Source: a virus. From it: a stretch of DNA of 21,550 nucleotides. The DNA is taken from the IMG/VR virus record IMGVR_UViG_3300042520_002820, positions 1 through 21,550 of that record. One strand, written 5' to 3'. Under the pieces are notes generated by a model. That model worked only from the letters and a program-made list of their open reading frames with translations, did not search any database and had not been told where the DNA came from. Positions 12,499 through 19,251 of the stretch are shown piece after piece. How positions within the stretch are numbered: position 1 is the first letter of the stretch; each line of letters begins with the position of its first letter. The translations under genes were made by a program, and so were the position numbers.

Positions 12499-13599
12499 AT
12501 GCAGACAACCTTTATCCGTCCAGGCACTTACAACACCGTGACGCAGGCCGCCATCGCCCCCGGCCACGACGTCATGGTCTACGGCCGCTATCGCGAACGG
12601 GGCTACCACGTCGAACCCCTCACCTCCCGCGCCGGAGGTGTCTTCACCCCCGAGAACGCCTCCGCTTCCGAAGCCTTCGCCCTGGCAGGTCTGAACTGGA
12701 CGGCGGAGAAGCATGATGCGCTGTACAGCCCTGATGGCATCACCATCAAAAGAGCTACCGACCACTGCTCCATCGTCCGTTCCGATACCGGTGACCTGCT
12801 CGGCATCCACGGCGCTGGCTACACACCACTCCAGCACCACGCCATCATCAACCTCCTCGACTACCTGCGCGAAGACATTCGCATCGAGTCAGTACTGAAC
12901 ATTTGCCAGGGCCGCAGGGTCGTCGTCAGCGCCGCCCTCAAACTGCAGGATGAAGTCGTCCCCGGCGACCGCATCCGCCGGTACATCCACATCTTCAACT
13001 CTCACGACGGCTCCAGCGCCTTCGGCGTGATGTTCTCCGACAGGCGCCTCCGCTGCGCCAATGAGATCAACTTCATCACCGGCCGCGCCTTCCACAACGC
13101 CGTCGCCGAGGGTAATGGCCTCCGAGCCCGTCACACCGTCAACGTCGAGTGGTTCGCCCGTTCCCTGCCGGATCTGATCAATCTCCAGCAGCAGAGCTTC
13201 CACCAACGCATTTGGGAAATGCAGGACATGGCCGCCACACCCTGCACCATCGAGATGGCCCGCCGCATCCTGGAGCAGACCTACGCCGATCGTCTCGCAA
13301 CTCCCGTCCACGAGCGCAACGGCACTACTCGCCCTCGCCATCTCGGCGACATCCGCGACTTCGAGACGATCATGAGCCACTACCAGGGGGAGACCGGCTA
13401 CGGCATCAACGACGACGCCCGTCCGATTGGCGGCACGGTCTACGGCCTATACAACGCCATTACCCAGTTCCACACCCACGATGCTGGCCGCAAAACCGAC
13501 ACCACCGAGCACGCCCGCGCCCGCCTCGAATCCCTCTGGGGCGGCCCCAGCGCGACTCGCATGGAGAAGGCTTACCGGGCTTGTCTAGCTGTCTGCTGA
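12499..13599 (+). CDS. DUF932 phage/plasmid-like protein
   Basis: The 366-residue protein matches the DUF932 (phage/plasmid-like) layout. It has LNWTAEKHDALYSPDG (about 70-85), then SDTGDLLGIHGAGYTPLQHHAIINLLDYL (about 94-123), GRRVVVSAALKL, a central IFNSHDGSSAFGVMFSDRRLRCANEI, and a C-terminal helical part. Members are widespread on phages and plasmids; their biochemical role is not established, though they are often found near replication or repair genes. The gene is GC-rich, has its own promoter at 12399, and is flanked by copies of a 30-nt hairpin repeat, so it is a likely cassette. Start at the ATG 3 bases after the leader motif. Confidence 0.75.
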   Translation: MQTTFIRPGTYNTVTQAAIAPGHDVMVYGRYRERGYHVEPLTSRAGGVFTPENASASEAFALAGLNWTAEKHDALYSPDGITIKRATDHCSIVRSDTGDLLGIHGAGYTPLQHHAIINLLDYLREDIRIESVLNICQGRRVVVSAALKLQDEVVPGDRIRRYIHIFNSHDGSSAFGVMFSDRRLRCANEINFITGRAFHNAVAEGNGLRARHTVNVEWFARSLPDLINLQQQSFHQRIWEMQDMAATPCTIEMARRILEQTYADRLATPVHERNGTTRPRHLGDIRDFETIMSHYQGETGYGINDDARPIGGTVYGLYNAITQFHTHDAGRKTDTTEHARARLESLWGGPSATRMEKAYRACLAVC

Positions 13600-13608
13600 T
13601 CGCCGCAT

Positions 13609-13638
13609 CCCAGGGGTGCGCCTGGGTCCACAACGCAC
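13609..13638 (+). repeat. 30-nt hairpin repeat, copy 2
   Basis: CCCAGG-GGTGCG-CCTGGG followed by TCCACAACGCAC; two mismatches to 12442-12471. It is followed by a G-free leader (CTTCCCTTTTACATCTCACATCCC) just before the ATG at 13662. Confidence 0.9.
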
Positions 13639-13661
13639 TTCCCTTTTACATCTCACATCCC

Positions 13662-14066
13662 ATGACATCGTCTTCACACGAAAAAGACTCAGACGCCGGC
13701 TTCACAACTGACCCCGTAGGTCCAGCGCAAACCTACGCGGAATGGAAGGCAGCTAGGCAAGGCACAACCCCATCCTGCACACCCGAAGTCTGCACTCCCA
13801 CCGAGGGCGAAACCCTCCTACAGGAAGCCCTGGCGGAGATGACCTCCACCGTCCGCGACGAGGCCAAGGCCGTCATCCAGGAGCGCATCCGTGAGATCCA
13901 ACACCTCGAAGTCATCCTTGCCAAGGCCAAAGCTGATCTGCAGGCACTCACACAGCGCCCCGCCGCTGAAATCGCTATGGGCGTCAGTTCCAAGGCCAGA
14001 GGCTCTCTCCGTCCTCTTGGTGATATGTGGGTGCTCCCTTCCGGAACTGGCGTCTCCCGTTCCTGA
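13662..14066 (+). CDS. coiled-coil hypothetical protein, 134 aa
   Basis: The N-terminal 50 residues are polar and probably disordered. Residues about 52-102 are a strong helix with heptad-like character (LLQEALAEMTSTVRDEAKAV, then IQERIREIQHLEVILAKAKADLQAL). The C-terminus is short and basic. No family recognised; a structural or scaffolding partner is possible. The start follows the second hairpin repeat and a G-free leader. The stop and next ATG share one A (TGATG). Confidence 0.55.
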   Translation: MTSSSHEKDSDAGFTTDPVGPAQTYAEWKAARQGTTPSCTPEVCTPTEGETLLQEALAEMTSTVRDEAKAVIQERIREIQHLEVILAKAKADLQALTQRPAAEIAMGVSSKARGSLRPLGDMWVLPSGTGVSRS

Positions 14067-14401
14067 TGTCTCTCAACTTCGCTCACCACCTAGGCTCCGA
14101 TAACCTCATGCGTGCCCAGAGACTCGGTCTATTCAGTGATGGCGAAACCCTCGCTATTCATTTTGCCAATGCTTTCCATCTATTGCCTAATTTCCAATTA
14201 CGCAACCTTCAGATGATGTCGAGACTTAAGATAGGACAGCTATACACCAATAGCTATTCCTTCGACATCGTCACATTCCGGCCGCCCATCATCGAGCACA
14301 GCTCTACCAAGATCCACGATCTCTTCCAGAACGCCAACAACATGTCCGTAGACGAGCTGCTCAAGCTGGCCTACCGCCGCATGGATGCCCGCGCTTCATA
14401 A
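14066..14401 (+). CDS. hypothetical protein, 111 aa
   Basis: No family recognised. A helical N-terminal half (HHLGSDNLMRAQRLGLF, then TLAIHFANAFHLLPN) is followed by a beta section (SFDIVTFRPPIIEHSST) and a helical end (SVDELLKLAYRRMDARAS). It is translationally coupled to the coiled-coil gene through TGATG. The codons are more AT-rich at the third position than in the genes on either side, suggesting a different origin. The stop is followed within 10 bases by a stem-loop. Confidence 0.5.
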   Translation: MSLNFAHHLGSDNLMRAQRLGLFSDGETLAIHFANAFHLLPNFQLRNLQMMSRLKIGQLYTNSYSFDIVTFRPPIIEHSSTKIHDLFQNANNMSVDELLKLAYRRMDARAS

Positions 14402-14407
14402 AGAAAA

Positions 14408-14431
14408 GGCCCCGGGAACCACCCCGAGGCC
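14408..14431 (+). promoter_or_regulatory. stem-loop directly before a leader motif
   Basis: GGCC-C-CGGG, loop AACCAC, CCCG-A-GGCC: eight pairs with one C/A mismatch. It is followed by GC and then TCATCTACTACA (14434-14445), 14 bases before the ATG at 14460. The hairpin plus motif layout is the same as at 12442-12498. Confidence 0.5.
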
Positions 14432-14459
14432 GCTCATCTACTACACAGCCGTTTCGACC

Positions 14460-14651
14460 ATGCCACCCGATTATTTCACACTCCCGCCACCCCGCGCCAA
14501 ACTGCCCTTACCCGGGCCTCCATCCCCCAGGCCCCCTTCCCTTACCGCTTACCCGACACCTCATGGACATGGCCATGGCAGGTTTTGCTGTCTACGTGCT
14601 CCTCCAAGTGGATACAGGAGTATCCCTGTACTCCACAACTGCTCTCCCTGA
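14460..14651 (+). CDS. doubtful Pro-rich small ORF
   Basis: The frame follows the stem-loop and the leader motif, but the 63-residue product is Pro-rich (LPPPRAKLPLPGPPSPRPPS) and overlaps the better-looking frame at 14563. It may be a translated leader or chance. I list it because its start has the same leader as several solid genes. Confidence 0.25.
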   Translation: MPPDYFTLPPPRAKLPLPGPPSPRPPSLTAYPTPHGHGHGRFCCLRAPPSGYRSIPVLHNCSP

Positions 14652-14745
14652 GGAGATCACAGCAGCCAACGCATCGTTAGAAGCCTACGGCAATACATGC
14701 CGTTTTGTTCCTAAGAGCAGTCTACCGCATTCATCTACTACCTGA
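14563..14745 (+). CDS. small hypothetical protein, 60 aa
   Basis: A plausible alpha/beta product: strand AGFAVYVLLQVDTGVSLYS, helix PEEITAANASLEAYG, strand CRFVPKSS. Its last codons (SSTT then stop) are the leader motif TCATCTACTACC itself. Three clustered ATG codons (14563, 14569, 14575) are possible starts. No family recognised. Base use at third positions looks more coding-like than the overlapping 14460 frame. Confidence 0.4.
   Translation: MDMAMAGFAVYVLLQVDTGVSLYSTTALPEEITAANASLEAYGNTCRFVPKSSLPHSSTT
14731..14742 (+). promoter_or_regulatory. TCATCTACTACC leader motif
   Basis: Exact copy at the end of the 14563 gene, 2 bases before an ATG at 14745 whose frame I do not trust, and 63 bases before the ATG of the zinc-ribbon gene. 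Confidence 0.45.
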
Positions 14746-14805
14746 TGACCGCGCCAATCGCGGTATCACCACCCAGTCCCTTCCCCAGTCCAGTACCCGG
14801 AGTTC

Positions 14806-15051
14806 ATGACCGATGCCGAATTTCTCGAACACGTGCGCGGTATCTGCCCCACCAAGGCCTGCTACAGCACCTCCGCCGAAGCCAAAGCGATGATGCGCAG
14901 GCGCCAGTTCCCCGGCAGGCCCTATGCCTGCCCCTGGTGCGACTTTTGGCACATCACGACCCTCGACCGAGTCCGCAGCAAAGCGTTCTCCCGTCGCCTT
15001 AAAACTATCCGCTCTCTGGAGCTTGAAGACCCATGCGCTATTCCGTCTTGA
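14806..15051 (+). CDS. small zinc-ribbon-like protein, 81 aa
   Basis: Two Cys positions near the N-terminus (CPTKAC) and a later YACPWCDFWHITT knuckle give a probable four-ligand zinc site, with a helix SAEAKAMMRRRQF between them. The pattern (first knuckle, helix, YxCPxCxxWH) is common in small phage proteins of unknown function. The basic tail (RVRSKAFSRRLKTIR) suggests contact with nucleic acid, which is inference. The frame is open upstream only to the TGA at 14743. It overlaps the start of the lipoprotein gene by 19 bases. Confidence 0.6.
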   Translation: MTDAEFLEHVRGICPTKACYSTSAEAKAMMRRRQFPGRPYACPWCDFWHITTLDRVRSKAFSRRLKTIRSLELEDPCAIPS

Positions 15052-15209
15052 TTTTTTGCATATCGCTGTTGACTGGGTGTGCTTCTAGTTATCACCCGTT
15101 TCCGCAGACAGAAACACTGAAGTTCGACTACTCTATTACAGAGCCCCGTCCTTGTATAGACCCGGCAGTGCCTGGTTTAGCATTTTCATCATCTATTTAT
15201 CATGACTGA
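15033..15209 (+). CDS. small lipoprotein, 58 aa
   Basis: The product begins MRYSVLIFCISLLTGCASS: one basic residue, a hydrophobic core and the lipobox LLTGC with the modified Cys at residue 16. The mature part is about 43 residues and includes Pro residues (HPFPQTETLKF, EPRPC). This predicts a small membrane-anchored lipoprotein. Size and lipobox would fit an outer-membrane spanin subunit of Rz1 type for lysis, but no Rz-like partner or endolysin is visible nearby, so that is a guess; a superinfection-exclusion lipoprotein is another option. It overlaps both neighbours by 8-19 bases. Confidence 0.6.
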   Translation: MRYSVLIFCISLLTGCASSYHPFPQTETLKFDYSITEPRPCIDPAVPGLAFSSSIYHD

Positions 15210-15570
15210 ACAACAGCAGCATCTCAGCAGCCCGCCTCAGGAGCTGCGAAAACAGTGGATGGACGAAGTTCGCGGAACTTACTATCCGGACTTCCAACAC
15301 TTGATTGATCGCGCCGCCCAATGGGCCTGGGACCAGCGTGAGCCAGAGATTCAGGCCGCTGCAGATGCTGAGCTGGAGGCGTGCGTTTCGTCGGTGGTAC
15401 GGCTTTGCGGCTGCGCGATTTCCGATGATCTCCGCGTCGCCCGACGCCCTGAGCCGCCGAGCTTGAAACAACGTGCATTAAATGCACATAACCGAGCCCT
15501 CTTGGGCTCTTCTTTACCTGGCGACGGCGCCATCATCGGCCAAGCCCTGGAGGCCCTACCCGATGGGTAA
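15202..15570 (+). CDS. hypothetical protein with PPSLK ending, 122 aa
   Basis: The 122-residue protein is helical and Ala/Glu-rich in the middle (AAADAELEACVSSVVRLCG) and contains DDLRVARRPEPPSLKQRALNA (about 75-95), a motif I associate with short cyanobacterial and cyanophage hypothetical proteins. Between that motif and the terminal QALEALPDG lie a palindrome and a hairpin (15473-15515), which may be an insertion into the reading frame. The start follows TCATCTATTTAT with one base of spacing. Function unknown. Confidence 0.6.
   Translation: MTEQQQHLSSPPQELRKQWMDEVRGTYYPDFQHLIDRAAQWAWDQREPEIQAAADAELEACVSSVVRLCGCAISDDLRVARRPEPPSLKQRALNAHNRALLGSSLPGDGAIIGQALEALPDG
15473..15515 (+). promoter_or_regulatory. 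palindrome plus terminator-like hairpin inside a gene
   Basis: GTGCATT-A-AATGCAC (15473-15487) is a perfect inverted repeat. It is followed by GAGCCC-TCTT-GGGCTC (15494-15509) and TTCTTT. The second hairpin closely matches the one at 997. Its position within the 15202 gene is unusual. Confidence 0.55.
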
Positions 15571-15601
15571 AACGCTTCCCTCGCTTCCAACACGAATCGA
15601 A

Positions 15602-15886
15602 ATGACCGAGATCACCCAACCAGGCCTATTCATGGAAACGCCCGAAATCATCCAACCAGACCCGGCTCATGCCTATGCCGCTCTTGCCAGGCATGTTGCT
15701 GCTATTGATATAGCGCTCAAGTGTAGGAACGCCCACCAGACCAGGATGATAGACATCGCTACGTTCAAGGACGTTCAAGGACTGATCAGGGCTGAAGTCG
15801 AACAAAATCGCTACGTTCAAGGACTGATCAGGGCGGAAGTCGAAGCAGCCATGGGGGTCATTCATCGCTACGAGAGCTGTGACTGA
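15602..15886 (+). CDS. hypothetical protein with internal duplication, 94 aa
   Basis: Residues about 58-81 carry VQGLIRAEVE twice, from a tandem DNA duplication (15755-15802 and 15807-15844). An extra 10-base direct repeat ACGTTCAAGG occurs at 15761-15780. The rest is a helical stretch (AYAALARHVAAIDIALKCR). No family recognised. The ATG at 15602 is preferred over in-frame 15482, which overlaps the previous gene. Confidence 0.5.
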   Translation: MTEITQPGLFMETPEIIQPDPAHAYAALARHVAAIDIALKCRNAHQTRMIDIATFKDVQGLIRAEVEQNRYVQGLIRAEVEAAMGVIHRYESCD

Positions 15887-15939
15887 CCTCATCTCACTCT
15901 TAACCAACCCTCTTCAATATAAAACCCACTGTTTTTCCT

Positions 15940-15967
15940 GTGATTACCATGGACAACGATTCTAAAC
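15940..15967 (+). repeat. 28-nt imperfect direct repeat, copy 1
   Basis: Covers the start of the 15949 gene (GTGATTACCATGGACAACG and on). It matches 16233-16260 at 24 of 28 positions. Confidence 0.85.
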
Positions 15968-16236
15968 AGCTTGCCGATCTCTTTGCCGATCTTATCGGAG
16001 ATAAAAACCTTAGTGAAGTCTTAGAAGATGGCCGCGAATTCACCTTCAAACCTCTACTAAATATTACAACTTATGAACTGGCCCTGTGTTTATGCTTCTT
16101 ACTTATGCCACTAGCAGATCTAGGGCCTGCGGGACCGGAAGATTATTTTCAAACAATAAGAAAAATGCAAACCACATTTGACGCATTGCCTCCTGAAGTG
16201 CAAAGGCACTTTCGTGTACATCCGATCTCCTCGTGA
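15949..16236 (+). CDS. hypothetical protein, 95 aa
   Basis: No family recognised. Acidic N-terminus MDNDSKQLADLFADLIGD, then a hydrophobic stretch TYELALCLCFLLMPLADLG (about 41-59) that may be a buried helix or a membrane helix, and a polar end (YFQTIRKMQTTFDALPPEVQRHF). The ATG at 15949 is preferred to the GTG at 15940. Its start region is repeated just after its stop, where the second copy opens a short frame that soon stops. Confidence 0.55.
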   Translation: MDNDSKQLADLFADLIGDKNLSEVLEDGREFTFKPLLNITTYELALCLCFLLMPLADLGPAGPEDYFQTIRKMQTTFDALPPEVQRHFRVHPISS

Positions 16237-16260
16237 TTTTCATGAACAATGATTCTAAAC
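16233..16260 (+). repeat. 28-nt imperfect direct repeat, copy 2
   Basis: Copy of 15940-15967 with four mismatches. The repeated ATG (16242) gives MNNDSKPLSHSLPPCQN and a stop at 16295, so it looks like the remnant of a second start. Confidence 0.85.
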
Positions 16261-16512
16261 CACTCTCTCACTCTCTCCCGCCATGTCAGAACTAACCACC
16301 GCAACGACATTCCAAGAGCGCATGTTCGAACGTGTGCGCGGCCGGGGGCGGAGGATTGCGATTCGGATGGCCGTTGCTGGTGGGGTGACGCAGGTTGTGA
16401 TGAGTTTGTGCCGAGCTGGCGCCTCTGCGAGCAGCCTGACAACCCTCGCTTTACTCACTGGTGTCCTTATTGGGCCCTACCCCTGCCAACCCCATTGGAG
16501 ATGAATCCATGA
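16249..16512 (+). CDS. Cys/Trp-rich small protein, 87 aa, frame uncertain
   Basis: This frame ends with DGRCWWGDAGCDEFVPSW, then FTHWCPYWALPLPTP, an aromatic and Cys pattern that reads like real protein. Its stop overlaps the next ATG as ATGA. Its N-terminus does not look coding. In another frame an ATG at 16283 opens MSELTTATTFQERMFERVR, a typical gene beginning, but that frame soon turns low quality. The simplest reading is a gene starting at 16283 whose frame shifts to this one near 16335-16360, by mutation or by fusion of two genes. I give low confidence to any exact form. Confidence 0.4.
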   Translation: MILNHSLTLSRHVRTNHRNDIPRAHVRTCARPGAEDCDSDGRCWWGDAGCDEFVPSWRLCEQPDNPRFTHWCPYWALPLPTPLEMNP

Positions 16513-16937
16513 CCCGCACGATCACACTTTCTGACGACCACTGGCAAACGATCAGTGACGCCCTGTCTGATTTTTGCGACGAAGGGCCGCCAGACTCACC
16601 ATGGAAAAGCCCCGGTTTAGAGGCTGCTCAAGCGGCACTGGACGCAGCTTTAGCCCAGCCCGAGTGGCCTGTTCAAGATGACAAGACCCTCAAGTCGATC
16701 AGAGAGACTACGCCACGCTATCGAATGTCTGTCATTGTTAGGACAAATGACAGTGCTATTGATACCAGGATGATTGTCATTGGGAAAGCACTCGATCTGA
16801 GTAAGGAGATTCTTGAATCCGTTTCACTCCCGGAACGACTACCACCCTTTCTCTACTCTCCCGCAACCATTGCGGAATGTGCTGGAGGCCCCTGTCAGCA
16901 AGGCCCCGAATATTGCGATTGTGGCGCCATCCCCTGA
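16509..16937 (+). CDS. hypothetical protein, 142 aa
   Basis: No family recognised. The N-terminal half is helical and acidic (LSDDHWQTISDALSDFCDEG, then LEAAQAALDAALAQPEW). The second half contains a strand-like MSVIVRTND and RMIVIGKAL, and the C-terminus has four clustered Cys (CAGGPCQQGPEYCDC), a possible metal site. The ATG at 16509 overlaps the previous stop as ATGA, which decides the start over the upstream in-frame ATG. The stop is followed at once by 17 C. Confidence 0.55.
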   Translation: MTRTITLSDDHWQTISDALSDFCDEGPPDSPWKSPGLEAAQAALDAALAQPEWPVQDDKTLKSIRETTPRYRMSVIVRTNDSAIDTRMIVIGKALDLSKEILESVSLPERLPPFLYSPATIAECAGGPCQQGPEYCDCGAIP

Positions 16938-16954
16938 CCCCCCCCCCCCCCCCC
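16938..16954. repeat. poly-C tract (17 C)
   Basis: Seventeen consecutive C directly after the stop of the 16509 gene and 60 bases before the -35 region of the protease promoter. Long homopolymers are rare in phage genomes and are slippage-prone. Confidence 0.95.
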
Positions 16955-16993
16955 TGGAATCCCCGAGTACGCGCCGTCCCCTGAGCCGCCTTC

Positions 16994-17063
16994 AACCAAC
17001 TCAAGAACAGCTCATAGACACACCCAGACCCGAATGCTATGCTTGACCTAGCTTGACCGTCCC
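16994..17063 (+). repeat. imperfect direct repeat with promoter, copy 1
   Basis: Aligns with 19252-19326: shared blocks ACCAAC, GAACAG, CACCCA, the exact 17-mer CCGAATGCTATGCTTGA (17030-17046) and a final CGTCCC. The short CCCCGAGTAC also recurs at 16961 and 19221. The repeats bracket the protease gene. Confidence 0.85.
17015..17043 (+). promoter_or_regulatory. promoter of the protease gene
   Basis: TAGACA (17015-17020), a 17-base spacer, TATGCT (17038-17043) with an extended -10 TGC before it. The predicted start of transcription is near 17050, giving a leader of about 30 bases to the GTG at 17081. Confidence 0.6.
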
Positions 17064-17080
17064 CTACTGCTGCGCCTACC

Positions 17081-19246
17081 GTGGACAGCGATCAGCTCTT
17101 CACGAGCAACGTCACCATCAATGACCCCGGCTACACCAATGGCCACTTATGGGGCATGGGCCCTGGCTTTGGCTCCAATGCCGAAGCAGCATGGAAAACA
17201 GGCCACACGGGATCGAGGGATGTTTATGTGGGAATTATTGACACAGGGGTGGATTTTAATCACCCTGATCTGGCTGCGAATATCTGGGTCAACCCCCACG
17301 AGACCGTAGACGGAATTGATAATGACGGGAACGGCTACATTGATGATATTCGCGGCTGGGATTTCGATAGAAACGACAATACGGTTTTTGACGGCCCTCA
17401 AGATGGCCACGGCACCCATGTAGCCGGAATTATCGGGGCTGTTGGTGGAAATAGCCAAGGTGTGGTTGGAGTAGCCCCCAACCTGCGAATTATCCCCATC
17501 AAATTCATAGGGAATCGCGGCGGAACGACCATCGGGGTCCAGAGGGCCCTGGATTACTTGACGGATCTGAAACGGCGTCATGGCCTCAACATCGTGGCCA
17601 GCAACCATTCCTGGTCAGGTGGAACAGGCCCTTGGATGGAGGACGCCATCCTTCGAGCCGCGCAGGCAGACATTTTGTTCGTCGCGGCTGCTGGCAATTC
17701 CGGTCGGGACAGTGATGTTCATGTCTCCTACCCATCGGGGATCAGCACCTTGCAGAGAGCCGGTTACGAAGCCGTCATCTCTGTAACAGGATTGGATGTC
17801 AACGGAAATCAACAATACAATTATGGAAGGACAACGGTAGATCTAGCCGCACCCTCGTCTGGCATTTACTCCACCCTGCCAGGAAACAATTACTCAACCC
17901 TGAGCGGAACCTCTATGGCGGCGCCGCATGTTACGGGGGCGATTGCACTTTATGCCGCAAAGTATCCCAACGCTAGTGCTCAACAGATTCGAGAAGCGTT
18001 GCTAGCGAGTACCACTCCAACAGCCTCGTTGGCGGGCAAAACAGTGACAGGTGGTCGGCTGAACGTGGCGGCATTCCTGAACACTCCACCACCAACTGGC
18101 GCTTTTCCAGCTCCAACACCGGCCCCGGTACCTCCAACACCAGCTCCAGCACCAACCCCACCCCCTGCTCCAACTCCAGCTCCAGCACCTCCAACACCAG
18201 CCCCTCAACCGGGAGCGCTGGTGCCGGTAGAGGTCACGGCAATCGACCTGGACGGTTTTAGTGACTCTCCCAGATTCGAGCAGGTGGTCAACGCCTTTGA
18301 TAGCAATGCAAACACCAAATACCTCAACATCGGAGGTAGCAACTCAGGCATTCAGCTGCGCTTCGCGACCCCAACCCGTTTGGGCTCGTTCTCTCTCACC
18401 ACGGCCAATGACATGCCCGGCAGGGATCCGGCCTCTTACCAGGTCTATGGCCTCAACGGCAGCTCCTGGCAGCTCCTCACCTCAGGTGCTTTGCAACTAC
18501 CAGCGGCGCGTCTCACTGCTGGCAACAGCATTGCATTGCCAGAGCTGCCAATTCTGTCGAGCTACCGGGTGATTTTCCCGACGCTCAGAGCAGAAAACCA
18601 GATGATGCAGATTTCTGAATTGAAGCTCTATGGCCACGGCAGCACGCCAGCTCCCACTCCAGCGCCACCAGCCCCCACTCCTACTCCTGCACCACCGGCA
18701 CCACCGGCACCAGCGCCGCCAACACCAACACCAGCACCAGCACCAGCACCAGGGCTTCTCCCCTCGCCCGTAGGGATTACAGCAATAGATCTTGATGGTT
18801 TTAGTGCCTCCCCAACCTTTGAGAAGGTAGGCAATGCGTTTGATAATGATCCCGTAACAAAGTATTTGAATATCGGAGGTAGCAACGCTGGTATTGAGTT
18901 CAGCTACTTGACAGCAACCCACATCACTGGGTTCAGGGTAACCACAGCCAATGACATGCCAGGCAGGGATCCTGCCTCTTACCAGATCTATGGGCAGCGA
19001 AATGGCGGATGGGATCTTCTCATCTCGGGCGGCCTTCAGCTGCCCACTGCACGACTGACAGAAGCTCCAGCCGTCTCCCTAGATGGTCTGTCCGCACTTA
19101 CCACATACCGCCTGGTGTTTCCAACCCTCAGGACAGACGGCAACATGATGCAAATAGCTGACCTGAAGCTCTACGGCACCCAGGCCAGCCCCACCACAAT
19201 GTCCGATCCAGCCACAAGCCCCCCGAGTACGGACTGGCTTGTATAG
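17081..19246 (+). CDS. subtilisin-like (S8) protease with two discoidin-like domains
   Basis: The 721-residue protein opens directly with the protease domain. The catalytic triad is Asp54 (GIIDTGVD), His110 (DGHGTHVAG) and Ser278 (GTSMAAPH), with oxyanion Asn206 (AAGNSG). A Ca-binding-like DNDGNGYIDD lies at 80-89. Two Pro/Ala/Thr linkers (about 335-378 and 520-560) separate two similar domains (about 380-518 and 563-699) with NAFD, TKYLNIGGSN, TTANDMPGRDPASYQ and MMQI-LKLYG motifs, a galactose-binding or F5/8C-like fold. No signal peptide or propeptide is visible, so it would act after lysis or inside a virion. The start is GTG. Promoter copies flank it, so it is a likely acquired cassette, probably of cyanobacterial origin. 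Confidence 0.88.
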   Translation: MDSDQLFTSNVTINDPGYTNGHLWGMGPGFGSNAEAAWKTGHTGSRDVYVGIIDTGVDFNHPDLAANIWVNPHETVDGIDNDGNGYIDDIRGWDFDRNDNTVFDGPQDGHGTHVAGIIGAVGGNSQGVVGVAPNLRIIPIKFIGNRGGTTIGVQRALDYLTDLKRRHGLNIVASNHSWSGGTGPWMEDAILRAAQADILFVAAAGNSGRDSDVHVSYPSGISTLQRAGYEAVISVTGLDVNGNQQYNYGRTTVDLAAPSSGIYSTLPGNNYSTLSGTSMAAPHVTGAIALYAAKYPNASAQQIREALLASTTPTASLAGKTVTGGRLNVAAFLNTPPPTGAFPAPTPAPVPPTPAPAPTPPPAPTPAPAPPTPAPQPGALVPVEVTAIDLDGFSDSPRFEQVVNAFDSNANTKYLNIGGSNSGIQLRFATPTRLGSFSLTTANDMPGRDPASYQVYGLNGSSWQLLTSGALQLPAARLTAGNSIALPELPILSSYRVIFPTLRAENQMMQISELKLYGHGSTPAPTPAPPAPTPTPAPPAPPAPAPPTPTPAPAPAPGLLPSPVGITAIDLDGFSASPTFEKVGNAFDNDPVTKYLNIGGSNAGIEFSYLTATHITGFRVTTANDMPGRDPASYQIYGQRNGGWDLLISGGLQLPTARLTEAPAVSLDGLSALTTYRLVFPTLRTDGNMMQIADLKLYGTQASPTTMSDPATSPPSTDWLV

Positions 19247-19251
19247 CGCAG

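Noticed and set aside
13149-13661. Long Arg/Pro-rich frame overlapping the DUF932 gene
   Set aside because: Shadow of a GC-rich gene; only the part from the ATG at 13662 is supported.
14745-15002. Frame starting 2 bases after the 14731 leader motif
   Set aside because: Product is Pro/Ser/Arg-rich and the overlapping frame at 14806 has a clear zinc-ribbon pattern.
15068-15100. TTGACT as a possible -35 box
   Set aside because: Lies inside the lipoprotein signal peptide codons and has no good -10 partner.
18497-18922. Minus-strand frames over the protease linkers
   Set aside because: They translate the Pro-rich linkers as Gly/Ala/Trp/Cys low complexity; clearly antisense artefacts.
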